Below are positions 23,133 to 30,876 of a DNA stretch of 34,633 nt, piece after piece. A program made the translations under genes and the position numbers. The number at the start of each line of letters is the position of its first letter. Positions within the stretch are counted from its first letter, which is position 1. The stretch covers positions 1 through 34,633 of the forward strand of contig NZ_ALJC01000121.1 of assembly GCF_000282975.1 (NCBI RefSeq), read 5' to 3'. The notes beneath the pieces were generated by a model, which did no database searches, was not told the origin of the DNA, and saw nothing but the letters and a program-made list of their open reading frames with translations. Source of the stretch: Pseudomonas psychrophila HA-4. GTDB taxonomy: Bacteria; Pseudomonadota; Gammaproteobacteria; Pseudomonadales; Pseudomonadaceae.

Positions 23133-25226
23133 CTAGAAGTGGAATGACACGCCGGTGGTGACGGTGAGTGGGTCACCGGGGTAGAAGTTGGCCGAGTCTT
23201 TGCCTTTGGCGTCATACGCGGTGTTGGTTGCCGTCGCGTAGCGCTGGTTGGTCAAGTTACGTGCGTCGACAAACACCTCCCATTTTTTACTGGGCGCTTC
23301 GTAGCCCACTTTGGCCCCCCACAGGGTGTACGACGGCGCACTCAAGGTATTGGCAAAGTCGACGTAATAGCTTGTAGCAGCGCGTGCATTGATTTGCGCG
23401 TAAAAACCACCCGACTGCCGATATTGCAGTTCAGCCTGATACACCTGACGTGGCAGGCCAGGCAGTTGGTTGTCCCCGAATGTCGAGTCGTTGCGGTAGT
23501 GGAAGTCGTTCAAGGTATAAGCCTGACGCAACGACACGGTGTCACCATTGGCGCCTTCCCAAAGCAATGCATTGAGTCCGGCTTCTATCCCTTGGTGAAT
23601 CGTCGGGCTGCCATTGGACGTGGCGACGACTTGGTCCTGCGTCGCTGTCGCCTGGCTGACAACAACAGACAGCAGTTCTTTTTGCACCCACGAGCGATAG
23701 ACCGTGAAGCTGCCGTCGAAAATGCCGTACCCACCTCGGATACCAAGCTCCACGGTGTTGGCTTTTTGCGGTTTAACATCACGAATGTAAGGCACGCTGG
23801 TGCTGCCCAGTTGCCAGGTCACGGGCGGATCAATGGAGCGGCTTACGTTACCAAACAGTTCAAAGTCCGGGGTTAACTGATAGCGCAATCCCAGGCGCGG
23901 CGCGATATCGGTTTCGGTGTACTCGACACCACTGGGGAACTGGCTGGTGTTGACCATCGTGGTGTATTCAATTTGTGCTTTGCGTTTCACATTGATTAAC
24001 GACACGCCACTGGACAACCAAGTGCGATCCCCCAGTTGCAGTTCGTTACCCAACGAAAAGACGGTGTCACGCGAGCCGGTGTAGTCAGTTTTTTGCACCG
24101 TGGCACCCGTGCTTCTTCTGTGCGCTGTCACGTCAGCCAAGTACGCCTGGGTAGTACTGAACGTTACGCTGCTGTCACTGGGCAGGCCGAGAAATGTATC
24201 GCCGGTGCGCAAATAGCGCAGGGTCACGTTAAGGTCTGTGGAGCGCCAGTCACCGGGTGTCGCCGAATAACGCCAACCATTGATCAAGGGGTAGTTGTTG
24301 TAGCCCAACCCCACTTCCAGCTTGGCGTTGTCGTCAAAGGTGTAAGTGGTTTTACTACCGATCAGGGTCGAGCCGTTCTTTTTTCGCCCGAAGGGAACAT
24401 TGTTACTGGTAGGGTCATGCTTGAGTTGGTACTTGGTCAGTGTATTGCCCTGCGTCAGGGTTTCTTCGCGATAACGCAGGAAGAACCGCGTCTCAAGCTT
24501 GGGGCTGAACACGTAACCAAAATTGGCGACCAAGCCCTGCCCTTTGTTGGACGTGTCGTCTTGATAACCATCGCGCTGGTTGTGCAACACACTGACGTAG
24601 TAATCAGCATCGCCGACCACGCCACCGGTGCTCAGTTGCTCCTTTTGATACCCGTAACTGCCGGCTTCAAAACGTGCGTAATTACCGGGATCGGTGCGAC
24701 CGGTCTTGCTCACAAAATTGATCGCGCCCCCCAACGACAGTGCTGAATAGCGGTAAGCGTTGGCACCATAAAGCACTTCCGTGTGATCCACCGACGCCAT
24801 GTCGAGCATGTCTTCCTGCGTGCCTCCCGGACCTGTCAGCGGCAGGCCGTCATACAAAAACTTAATCCCCAGCACATAGCCTTGGTAGAAGGTATTGAGA
24901 CCCGAACCACGGATCGAAATTTTGTTAGCGCTGGAACCGCTAGTCGCCTGTGCAAAAACACCAGGTTGCAGTGCCAGCACGTCCTCGGCATTGGCGGCAC
25001 GGCCGCGCTCAATGTCGCGGTTGTCGACCACGGCGGTATTACCCGCCACTTTCTTTAGTTCCTTCTGGGCCTTTTGCGCCTCGCTGGCTTCGGCTCCCGT
25101 CACCACCACGGTGGCCAGCGTTGGATCTTTAGCCTCTGCGGCAACAGCGGTGGCTTGAACCACCATCAGAAGAATCCCCATGCTGGAGGCTGTCGCCAGT
25201 GGGCGTCTGTCTAATGTGTTCCACAT
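23133..25226 (-). CDS. TonB-dependent outer-membrane receptor
   Basis: A 697-residue outer-membrane active transporter. It has a signal peptide (to about residue 30, ATAVAAEA), a TonB-box-like TVVVTGAE, an N-terminal plug domain (GNTAVVDNRDIERGRAANAE, DVLALQPGVFAQ, ISIRGSGLN, VLYGANAYRYSALSLGGAIN), and a 22-strand-type barrel ending in the canonical C-terminal phenylalanine (TTGVSFHF). There is no N-terminal STN signalling domain, so it does not work with a FecR/FecI pair. The partner tonB-exbB-exbD genes are divergent, and the region between carries a sigma54 promoter reading into this gene. Such receptors import siderophores, vitamin B12, metals or sulfur compounds; the context favours an organosulfur ligand. 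ATG 25226 has AGGAG 9 bases upstream. Confidence 0.9.
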   Translation of the reverse strand: MWNTLDRRPLATASSMGILLMVVQATAVAAEAKDPTLATVVVTGAEASEAQKAQKELKKVAGNTAVVDNRDIERGRAANAEDVLALQPGVFAQATSGSSANKISIRGSGLNTFYQGYVLGIKFLYDGLPLTGPGGTQEDMLDMASVDHTEVLYGANAYRYSALSLGGAINFVSKTGRTDPGNYARFEAGSYGYQKEQLSTGGVVGDADYYVSVLHNQRDGYQDDTSNKGQGLVANFGYVFSPKLETRFFLRYREETLTQGNTLTKYQLKHDPTSNNVPFGRKKNGSTLIGSKTTYTFDDNAKLEVGLGYNNYPLINGWRYSATPGDWRSTDLNVTLRYLRTGDTFLGLPSDSSVTFSTTQAYLADVTAHRRSTGATVQKTDYTGSRDTVFSLGNELQLGDRTWLSSGVSLINVKRKAQIEYTTMVNTSQFPSGVEYTETDIAPRLGLRYQLTPDFELFGNVSRSIDPPVTWQLGSTSVPYIRDVKPQKANTVELGIRGGYGIFDGSFTVYRSWVQKELLSVVVSQATATQDQVVATSNGSPTIHQGIEAGLNALLWEGANGDTVSLRQAYTLNDFHYRNDSTFGDNQLPGLPRQVYQAELQYRQSGGFYAQINARAATSYYVDFANTLSAPSYTLWGAKVGYEAPSKKWEVFVDARNLTNQRYATATNTAYDAKGKDSANFYPGDPLTVTTGVSFHF

Positions 25227-25294
25227 CAATTAATGCTCCTGCCGATAAGTGGGTGGAGCATCTATTCGTATAGTCGCGCTCTCATACTCACTTT

Positions 25295-25311
25295 TGCAGG
25301 GTTCATGCCAG
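25295..25311 (-). promoter_or_regulatory. Sigma54 (-24/-12) promoter of the receptor gene
   Basis: Minus strand CTGGCATGAACCCTGCA fits the RpoN consensus YTGGCACGNNNNTTGCW, with GG and GC exactly 10 bases apart. The start site would lie near 25284, about 58 bases before the receptor ATG. Confidence 0.65.
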
Positions 25312-25378
25312 CAAAATAACAGCTGAATACTGGCTTTTAACAGCAAACATATTGTGTGTATCGAACAGTTTGTTAAGG

Positions 25379-25400
25379 GGCTGTTTGTATTTAAACAGCC
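25379..25400. promoter_or_regulatory. Inverted repeat, candidate activator site or hairpin
   Basis: GGCTGTTT (25379-25386), 6-base spacer, AAACAGCC (25393-25400). It lies between the two divergent -24/-12 promoters, where sigma54 activators usually bind. Confidence 0.35.
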
Positions 25401-25432
25401 GAACTAAGTTTAATTTTACTTATAACAATTTG

Positions 25433-25452
25433 ATTAATGCATATGCATTAAT
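25433..25452. promoter_or_regulatory. Perfect 20-bp palindrome, candidate activator site
   Basis: ATTAATGCATATGCATTAAT is its own reverse complement. It lies about 120 bases upstream of the leftward -24/-12 promoter and about 160 bases upstream of the rightward one, typical distances for an enhancer-like site. Confidence 0.4.
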
Positions 25453-25513
25453 GTCACCCACCCATCATCAAGACGCGCGAGATAGAGCTGATATAAACAG
25501 CATCAATCGTTCA

Positions 25514-25531
25514 CTGTTGCTCCAGCAACAG
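25514..25531. promoter_or_regulatory. Perfect 18-bp palindrome, candidate activator site
   Basis: CTGTTGCTCCAGCAACAG has 8-bp perfect arms around CC, about 85 bases upstream of the rightward -24/-12 promoter. It has the form of a dimer-binding site for the Fis-like HTH of a sigma54 activator. Confidence 0.45.
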
Positions 25532-25613
25532 CGGTTAGGCAAAGCGTTGTCTCCGCCACAATTTTACGTTTAATAAATAACCAAACAGCCCAGTTTTTAG
25601 GGGCTCTTAATAG

Positions 25614-25630
25614 TTGGTATGGCTCTTGCT
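25614..25630 (+). promoter_or_regulatory. Sigma54 (-24/-12) promoter of the tonB operon
   Basis: TTGGTATGGCTCTTGCT matches the RpoN consensus with the invariant GG (25616-25617) and GC (25628-25629) 10 bases apart. The start site would be near 25641, about 90 bases before tonB. The operon it heads encodes a sigma54 activator. Confidence 0.7.
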
Positions 25631-25732
25631 CTAACTTTCTGGCGTGCCTGTTTTCTTCGGCAAGTAGATGAAACCAGTGGAGCGTATTGATCACGAATAC
25701 GGCTCTCTTTTGCTAAAAGCCAGGAGTTATTA

Positions 25733-26536
25733 ATGGCCAATGTCCAAACTGCCAGCGCGCTGGATGTACTCTGGCGTCAGGGCCCCGGCGGCGAGTTGCT
25801 TGATCTTGGACGCACTTTTCGCGGCCCACTGTCATTGTCACGCCTACAGAGTACGCCCAAGCGCATCCTGAGCCGCCGTGAAGCGGTATTGCTGGGGGTT
25901 TTCGCACTGGCGTTACACGGTGTGGTGATTTACTGGATCAGTCAGAACCCGACGCTTGTGCTACCAATAGTGCCGCCGGAAGTTCCACCGATGACCATCG
26001 AGTTTTCCCAGCCGGCACCGCCTGTGGTCCAGCCTCCGCCACCCGAGCCCATTGTTGCGCCTGTGGTCGAACCGCCGCCGCCCGTGGAAGACGAGCTGGC
26101 CGTAAAACCGCCACCCAAACCGATCCCAAAGCCAAAACCCAAACCGGTGGTCAAGCCTGTTCCGAAACCTGTGGTTAAACCTGTTGAGCAACCGCCAGCA
26201 CCACCACAGCCGGTTGCCACACCTGCACCTGCTGCGCCACCCGCGCCTGCACCGATAACCCCAGCGTCTGCCAACGCTGGTTACTTGCACAACCCGGCAC
26301 CTGAATACCCATCACTCGCCATGCGCAGGGGCTGGGAAGGCACCGTGCTGCTGAGGGTACATGTACTAGCCAGCGGCAAACCTGGAGAAATCCAGATTCA
26401 GAAAAGCAGCGGTCGCGACCAACTCGACAGCGCCGCCAAAGATGCCGTTAAACGCTGGAGTTTTGTGCCGGCCAAACAAGGCAACGACCCGATTGATGGC
26501 TGGGTCAGCGTACCCATCGACTTCAAAATTAAATAA
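25733..26536 (+). CDS. tonB: TonB-family energy transducer
   Basis: A 267-residue TonB protein that passes proton-motive energy from an ExbB/ExbD complex to outer-membrane receptors. An unusually long N-terminal cytoplasmic stretch of about 47 residues precedes the single anchor helix (AVLLGVFALALHGVVIYWIS), which keeps the functionally important TonB histidine (ALALHGV). A proline-rich periplasm-spanning region (about residues 80-180, many PKP/PPP repeats) leads to the C-terminal domain, with PEYPSLAMRRGWEGTVLLRV and ending VSVPIDFKIK. The ATG at 25733 has AGGAG 7 bases upstream. It is the first gene behind the 25614-25630 promoter and divergent from the receptor, so a dedicated pairing is likely. 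Confidence 0.93.
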   Translation: MANVQTASALDVLWRQGPGGELLDLGRTFRGPLSLSRLQSTPKRILSRREAVLLGVFALALHGVVIYWISQNPTLVLPIVPPEVPPMTIEFSQPAPPVVQPPPPEPIVAPVVEPPPPVEDELAVKPPPKPIPKPKPKPVVKPVPKPVVKPVEQPPAPPQPVATPAPAAPPAPAPITPASANAGYLHNPAPEYPSLAMRRGWEGTVLLRVHVLASGKPGEIQIQKSSGRDQLDSAAKDAVKRWSFVPAKQGNDPIDGWVSVPIDFKIK

Positions 26537-26627
26537 GCCGACACCCCCTTAGTTGCACCGCGGGCTACCTGACAAAAGGCGCATCGCTCTAACCGTTTTT
26601 GATGCCCTAATTTAGAGAGCCTGAACC

Positions 26628-27347
26628 ATGAACCTTATTGCATCCCCCTTCGAATCCATTGAACACGCCGTCATCTGGCTGTTGATTATTTTCTCGGTCG
26701 CCACGTGGGGCCTGTTCCTGCTGAAAGGCGTGCAGTTCAGTCGACTGAAAAGCCAGGACCGGCGCTTTCTCAAGCAGTTCTGGGCCGCGACCAGCCTCGA
26801 CTCCGCCGCCGAACTGGCCAACGCCGCCCCCGGGGCTGCTGCGCGCGTAGCGCAGTCTGGTTATGCCGCGATTCAAGTCACCGAAGCGCCGCAAGCCACA
26901 GACCTGGCCCACACCATCAACCATCAAGACCGACTTGAGCGCTCCTTGCGCCAGCAAATCGTGCGTGAGCGTCGCTCGCTCGAAACCGGTTTGGCCATCC
27001 TCGCCAGTATCGGCAGCACCTCGCCCTTCATCGGCCTGTTTGGCACAGTGTGGGGCATCATGTCGGCCTTAAAAGGCATCAGTGCAGCGGGTTCAGCCAG
27101 CCTTGAAACAGTCGCAGGCCCGATTGGCGCCGCGCTGGTTGCAACCGGTGTCGGGATCGCCGTCGCGGTGCCAGCGGTACTGGTTTACAACTACTTCTTG
27201 CGCCGTCTGAAATTGACCGCCGCTGACCTTGATGACTTCGCCCACGACTTCTACAGCCTGGCCCAAAAGAGTGCCTTCCGGGTTCACCTGCACCCGGTGC
27301 TTAACAAGTCAGCCGCCCCTGCGGCAAAAGTAAAGGAGGCGTCTTGA
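26628..27347 (+). CDS. exbB: ExbB, MotA/TolQ/ExbB proton channel protein
   Basis: A 239-residue inner-membrane protein of the ExbB/TolQ family, the pentameric proton channel component that powers TonB. Helix 1 (HAVIWLLIIFSVATWGLFLL) is followed by a large cytoplasmic loop and two further helices, with the conserved LAILASIGSTSPFIGLFGTV then WGIMSALKGI and PIGAALVATGVGIAVAVPAV text. It lacks a cleaved signal and is of the usual length for Pseudomonas ExbB paralogues without the long N-terminal extension. The gene follows tonB after 91 bases and precedes exbD by one base. Confidence 0.94.
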   Translation: MNLIASPFESIEHAVIWLLIIFSVATWGLFLLKGVQFSRLKSQDRRFLKQFWAATSLDSAAELANAAPGAAARVAQSGYAAIQVTEAPQATDLAHTINHQDRLERSLRQQIVRERRSLETGLAILASIGSTSPFIGLFGTVWGIMSALKGISAAGSASLETVAGPIGAALVATGVGIAVAVPAVLVYNYFLRRLKLTAADLDDFAHDFYSLAQKSAFRVHLHPVLNKSAAPAAKVKEAS

Positions 27348-27348
27348 G

Positions 27349-27750
27349 ATGGCCTTTTCAACCCAAGACAGCGATGAAGTGCTGAGTGAAATTAACGTCA
27401 CGCCACTGGTGGACGTGATGCTGGTGCTGCTGGTGGTGTTTATCGTCACCGCGCCCCTGCTGACCAACGCCATCCCGATCAACCTGCCCAAGACTGAGTC
27501 GGTCGCCCCCGTGGAGCAAAAAGATCCGCTGGTGGTGAGCATCGACGACAAGGGCAAAGTGTTCATCAACAAAGATGAAGTTGAGCCGGGCCTACTGGAG
27601 TTCAACCTGCAAGCCGCCAAGGCCAAAGACCCCGAAGTGCGTGTGCAATTGCAGGCGGACAACGGGGTGAACTACGGCGAAGTCGCACGGGCTATGGCCT
27701 CGATTGAACGGGCGGGTATCACCAAACTGTCGGTTATCACCGCCAAATGA
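27349..27750 (+). CDS. exbD: ExbD, biopolymer transport protein
   Basis: A 133-residue single-helix inner-membrane protein that works with ExbB. The anchor NVTPLVDVMLVLLVVFIVTA contains the essential proton-path aspartate in PLVDVMLVLL, and the periplasmic domain runs from about residue 45 (DPLVVSIDDKGKVFINKDEV) to the C-terminus. The gene starts at 27349, one base after the exbB TGA, with AAGGAGG inside the end of exbB. Its partners are the preceding tonB and exbB, and the set would energise the divergent receptor. Confidence 0.94.
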   Translation: MAFSTQDSDEVLSEINVTPLVDVMLVLLVVFIVTAPLLTNAIPINLPKTESVAPVEQKDPLVVSIDDKGKVFINKDEVEPGLLEFNLQAAKAKDPEVRVQLQADNGVNYGEVARAMASIERAGITKLSVITAK

Positions 27751-27824
27751 AGTGAACAGCCGACGACTGGCAACCCCTCCCGACATGACGTTGGGGGAGC
27801 GACATTCAAATGAGGTGAACATAC

Positions 27825-29012
27825 GTGACTGTCACAGTACTAAATGCCAGGAAGGCGCCGCTGGACATTGCCCGAGAGCTGGCAGTCGAGTTCGCCCTAA
27901 CCGCCGTTGAGCGTGACGCCAAAGGCGGTACGCCCAAGCATGAACGTAATCTGTTACGCGACAGCGGTCTGTTGGCCATGAGCATTCCAGGCCAGTTTGA
28001 CGGCCTGAATGCCACGTGGTCCGAGACCTTCGAAGTGGTGCGCGAGTTTGCCCGGGTCGACAGTTCAATCGCCCATGTCTTTGGCTTTCATCACCTGATG
28101 CTGGCCACAGTGCGTCTATTCGCTAAACCGTCGCAATGGCAGACGTGGTTCAAACTCACGGCCAACAAAAACTGGTTTTGGGGCAACACCCTCAACCCGC
28201 TGGACACCCGTACCGTGGTCAAGGACCACGATGGTTGGCGCGAATTTTCCGGCAAGAAAAGCTTCTGCTCAGGCGCCAGCGATTCAGAAATGCTGATTGC
28301 CTCTGCTATCGACGAAAGCGCCGGTGGCAAGCTGCTGATTGCTGCGATTCCTAGCGCCCGTTCCGGCATAACCTTGCACAACGACTGGCACAACATGGGC
28401 CAGCGTCAAACTGACAGCGGCAGCGTGACCTTTCAACGTGTTCGCGTAGAAGAGTCGGACCTGCTGCTGGATCCCGGCCCCTTGAGCACGCCTTTTGCCT
28501 GCCTGCGTCCGCTGATTGCCCAGCTGCATTTTGCCAATATCTTTCTCGGGATTGCCGAAGGTGCCTTTGCAGAAGCGCGCCGCTACACCCTGGAAGAAAC
28601 CCGGCCCTGGTTCAAATCCAAGGCCACGCATAACACACAAGACCCGTACATCCTGGGCCACTACGGCGACTTCTGGGTGGCCCTGCAAAGCACTCGCTTG
28701 CTCGTTGAGCGTGCAGGCGTGGTGTTGGATACCGCATGGGCCAAAGGTTCTGCGTTGACCCGCGAGGAGCGCGGCGAAGTGGCCATCGCCATCGCCACCG
28801 CCAAAGTCGCCGCCAGCCGCAACGGCCTGGAGCTGTGTAGCAAGGTCTTCGATGTCACGGGCGCACGCGCGACGCAAACCTGTGTGGCACTCGACAGGCA
28901 CTGGCGCAATTTGCGCACGCAGAGCCTGCATGACCCTCTGGATTACAAGCTCCAGGAACTGGGCGATTGGGCACTCAACGGCGCGTCCCCCATCCCGACA
29001 TTCTATTCATAG
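27825..29012 (+). CDS. Acyl-CoA-dehydrogenase-fold flavin monooxygenase, SfnB/DszC-like
   Basis: A 395-residue protein with the acyl-CoA dehydrogenase fold: an N-terminal helical domain (ESPECIALLY RNLLRDSGLLAMSIPGQFDG and FGFHHLMLATVRLF), a middle beta domain with FSGKKSFCSGASDSEMLIAS, and a C-terminal helical bundle with VTGARATQTCVALDRHWRNL and the R-T-QSLHDPLDYK end. That last RNxRTxxLHDPxxYK pattern is typical of the DszC/SfnB branch, which uses reduced flavin and oxygen to oxidise sulfur compounds rather than dehydrogenating acyl-CoA. No acyl-CoA catalytic glutamate is apparent. The start is GTG 27825 with GAGGT 9 bases upstream. It lies between exbD and the sigma54 activator gene, so it probably oxidises the imported substrate; a flavin reductase must be supplied from elsewhere. 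Confidence 0.8.
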   Translation: MTVTVLNARKAPLDIARELAVEFALTAVERDAKGGTPKHERNLLRDSGLLAMSIPGQFDGLNATWSETFEVVREFARVDSSIAHVFGFHHLMLATVRLFAKPSQWQTWFKLTANKNWFWGNTLNPLDTRTVVKDHDGWREFSGKKSFCSGASDSEMLIASAIDESAGGKLLIAAIPSARSGITLHNDWHNMGQRQTDSGSVTFQRVRVEESDLLLDPGPLSTPFACLRPLIAQLHFANIFLGIAEGAFAEARRYTLEETRPWFKSKATHNTQDPYILGHYGDFWVALQSTRLLVERAGVVLDTAWAKGSALTREERGEVAIAIATAKVAASRNGLELCSKVFDVTGARATQTCVALDRHWRNLRTQSLHDPLDYKLQELGDWALNGASPIPTFYS

Positions 29013-29020
29013 GGACCGAC

Positions 29021-30121
29021 ATGCAACTTCTAACCCTACCGCCCTCTCCCGCCCTGGCCACCTCGATCCGGGCGACTGCGCAAGTCTTTGAAGACCCAAA
29101 ATCCAAAGCCTTGCTCCAACACTTGCAACAAATAGCTCCCAGTGATGCCAGCGTGCTGATTATTGGTGAGACGGGTACCGGCAAAGAACTGATCGCGCGC
29201 CACATCCATAACCTCAGCGCGCGCAAAAACCAGCCATTCCTGGCGGTTAACTGCGGCGCGTTTTCAGAGTCGCTGGTGGAGTCCGAACTCTTCGGCCATG
29301 AAAAAGGCGCTTTCACCGGTGCCTTGGGCGCCAAGGCTGGATGGTTCGAAGAGGCGAATGGAGGGACGTTGTTCCTTGATGAAATCGGCGATCTGCCCAT
29401 GCCAATCCAAGTCAAATTACTGCGGGTTCTGCAAGAGCGCGAAGTGGTGCGTCTGGGGTCACGAAAAAGCATTCCCATCAACGTACGAGTGCTGGCAGCG
29501 ACCAATGTGCAACTGGAAAAAGCCATCAACGCAGGGCACTTTCGCGAAGATCTGTTCTACCGCTTAAGTGTGGTCAACCTCGAACTCACCCCCCTGCGCG
29601 AACGGCCTGGCGACATCCTGCCGTTGACGCGTTACTTCATCGACACCTACAGCCGACGACTGGGTTACGGCGACGTGGTATTGAGCCCCGAAGCGAAACA
29701 AAAACTCGCCGACTCCACTTGGCCGGGTAACATCCGCGAACTTGAAAATGTCATCCACCACACCCTGCTCATCTGCCGTGACGGCGTGATCCAGAGTGAT
29801 GACCTGCGCATGTCCAACCTGCGCATTGCTCGCCAGGACAACCTCCCCAACAGCGATCAAAGCGCCGAAGAATTACTGGAGCATGCGTTTCAGCAGTTGT
29901 TCGAAAGCCAGTCCGACAACCTGCATGAAAACGTCGAACGTAGCCTGTTGCGGGCGGCCTATCGCTTCTGCCACCACAACCAGGTACACACCGCCAAACT
30001 GCTGGGGCTGAGCCGTAACGTGACCCGCACCTTGCTGATTAACCTGGGGGAATTAAAAGTCAACAAACGCAGCGCGTTGGAGCCCAAGCAAGAAGAGCGC
30101 GTGTTGCATTTGTCGATTTGA
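29021..30121 (+). CDS. Sigma54-dependent activator without a sensor domain (SfnR-like)
   Basis: A 366-residue enhancer-binding protein. The AAA+ domain starts almost at once: Walker A GETGTGKE (residues 49-56), the sigma54-contacting loop GAFTGA (96-101), Walker B GGTLFLDEIGD (114-124), REDLFYRLS and WPGNIRELENV. A Fis-type HTH follows near residues 318-350 (CHHNQVHTAKLLGLSRNVTR). There is no N-terminal receiver, GAF or PAS domain, as in SfnR, which governs dimethylsulfone use in P. putida. Activity is therefore probably set by its own synthesis. It begins 8 bases after the monooxygenase stop, in the operon whose promoter is of sigma54 type, implying positive feedback. An in-frame ATG at 28967 lies inside the previous gene and is less likely. 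Confidence 0.9.
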   Translation: MQLLTLPPSPALATSIRATAQVFEDPKSKALLQHLQQIAPSDASVLIIGETGTGKELIARHIHNLSARKNQPFLAVNCGAFSESLVESELFGHEKGAFTGALGAKAGWFEEANGGTLFLDEIGDLPMPIQVKLLRVLQEREVVRLGSRKSIPINVRVLAATNVQLEKAINAGHFREDLFYRLSVVNLELTPLRERPGDILPLTRYFIDTYSRRLGYGDVVLSPEAKQKLADSTWPGNIRELENVIHHTLLICRDGVIQSDDLRMSNLRIARQDNLPNSDQSAEELLEHAFQQLFESQSDNLHENVERSLLRAAYRFCHHNQVHTAKLLGLSRNVTRTLLINLGELKVNKRSALEPKQEERVLHLSI

Positions 30122-30142
30122 AGCGACATACGCCCCAAGCGC

Positions 30143-30201
30143 GTTGGAGCTGGAGCAGGCTGCGATTTATTAGGTTTTCAAAGACTGCAGCCTGCGCCAA
30201 C
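30143..30201. terminator. REP-like inverted repeat, probable bidirectional terminator
   Basis: GTTGGAGCTGGAGCAGGCTGC (from 30143) pairs imperfectly with GCAGCCTGCGCCAAC (30187-30201). It lies between the convergent activator gene and the membrane-protein gene and has the usual Pseudomonas REP text. Confidence 0.5.
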
Positions 30202-30289
30202 TTCCACGGCTAGTCATCGAGCACATAACCTCGACGACGACTAAGGGAGTCTGGGGCGGTTTCAACAACATGGCATCAACACAGATGCT

Positions 30290-30772
30290 CTACGCGTCTG
30301 ACTGAGTTGAAGCATCAGGTTTGGTATCCAGCACAGCGGTAGTGGTATCCGTAATGCTTTTAGCCTGTGTTCTTTGACGTTTCATGTATTTAAAACCGTC
30401 ATAGGCAAAGAAAACGCAGGTATTAGCAATAGTTGTAGTGCCTAAAATCAACAGGAATATGCGCTCAAAATCCACTGCGGGCACGTTGTAAGGCGACCCG
30501 GTGATGCTGAGCGCAATAGTAAACATGTACACTTTTGCGGCATATAACACGGCGTACAAAACCCCAAGAATTAAAGAGCAGCCAAGAGAAGAGGCCCAAT
30601 TCTGACGAATAGACCTGAGCTGCTTTTGGTTGTGCCCCACAAGCGCAATCGGCACAAACACAGTCAATGCCGAGACTACTGCAATACCCAATAACGTCGA
30701 CCCAGGAAGAAACAAATTTGCTATTACGGCCATTACTGCATAGATCACATAAAACAAAAAATTAGTCTGCAT
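30290..30772 (-). CDS. Four-helix membrane protein of unknown function in the T6SS island
   Basis: A 160-residue inner-membrane protein with about four helices (FLFYVIYAVMAVIANLFL, LLGIAVVSALTVFVPIALVG, LGCSLILGVLYAVLYAAKVYM, IFLLILGTTTIANTCVFFAY) and a polar C-terminal tail. No family is recognised. It follows the Sel1-repeat gene by about 100 bases on the same strand, and its DNA looks more AT-rich than the effector gene upstream. It could be an additional immunity factor or an unrelated cargo gene. GAGAG lies about 6 bases before the ATG. Confidence 0.7.
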   Translation of the reverse strand: MQTNFLFYVIYAVMAVIANLFLPGSTLLGIAVVSALTVFVPIALVGHNQKQLRSIRQNWASSLGCSLILGVLYAVLYAAKVYMFTIALSITGSPYNVPAVDFERIFLLILGTTTIANTCVFFAYDGFKYMKRQRTQAKSITDTTTAVLDTKPDASTQSDA

Positions 30773-30876
30773 GGAGCTCTCTCATAGTGTTACGACTATA
30801 AACGCTCAGGGATTACCCTAGTTAAGTTCATACTCAAGTCGGAAAATTGATTAATAAAGCAATAGTGTTTTTCATA

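Noticed and set aside
24036..24746. 236-codon plus-strand frame opposite the TonB-dependent receptor
   Set aside because: Antisense of conserved barrel sequence; composition is that of a mirror frame.
25352..25573. 73-codon frame in the receptor/tonB intergenic region
   Set aside because: No ribosome-binding site, no family, and it overlaps the palindromes and promoter-proximal DNA.
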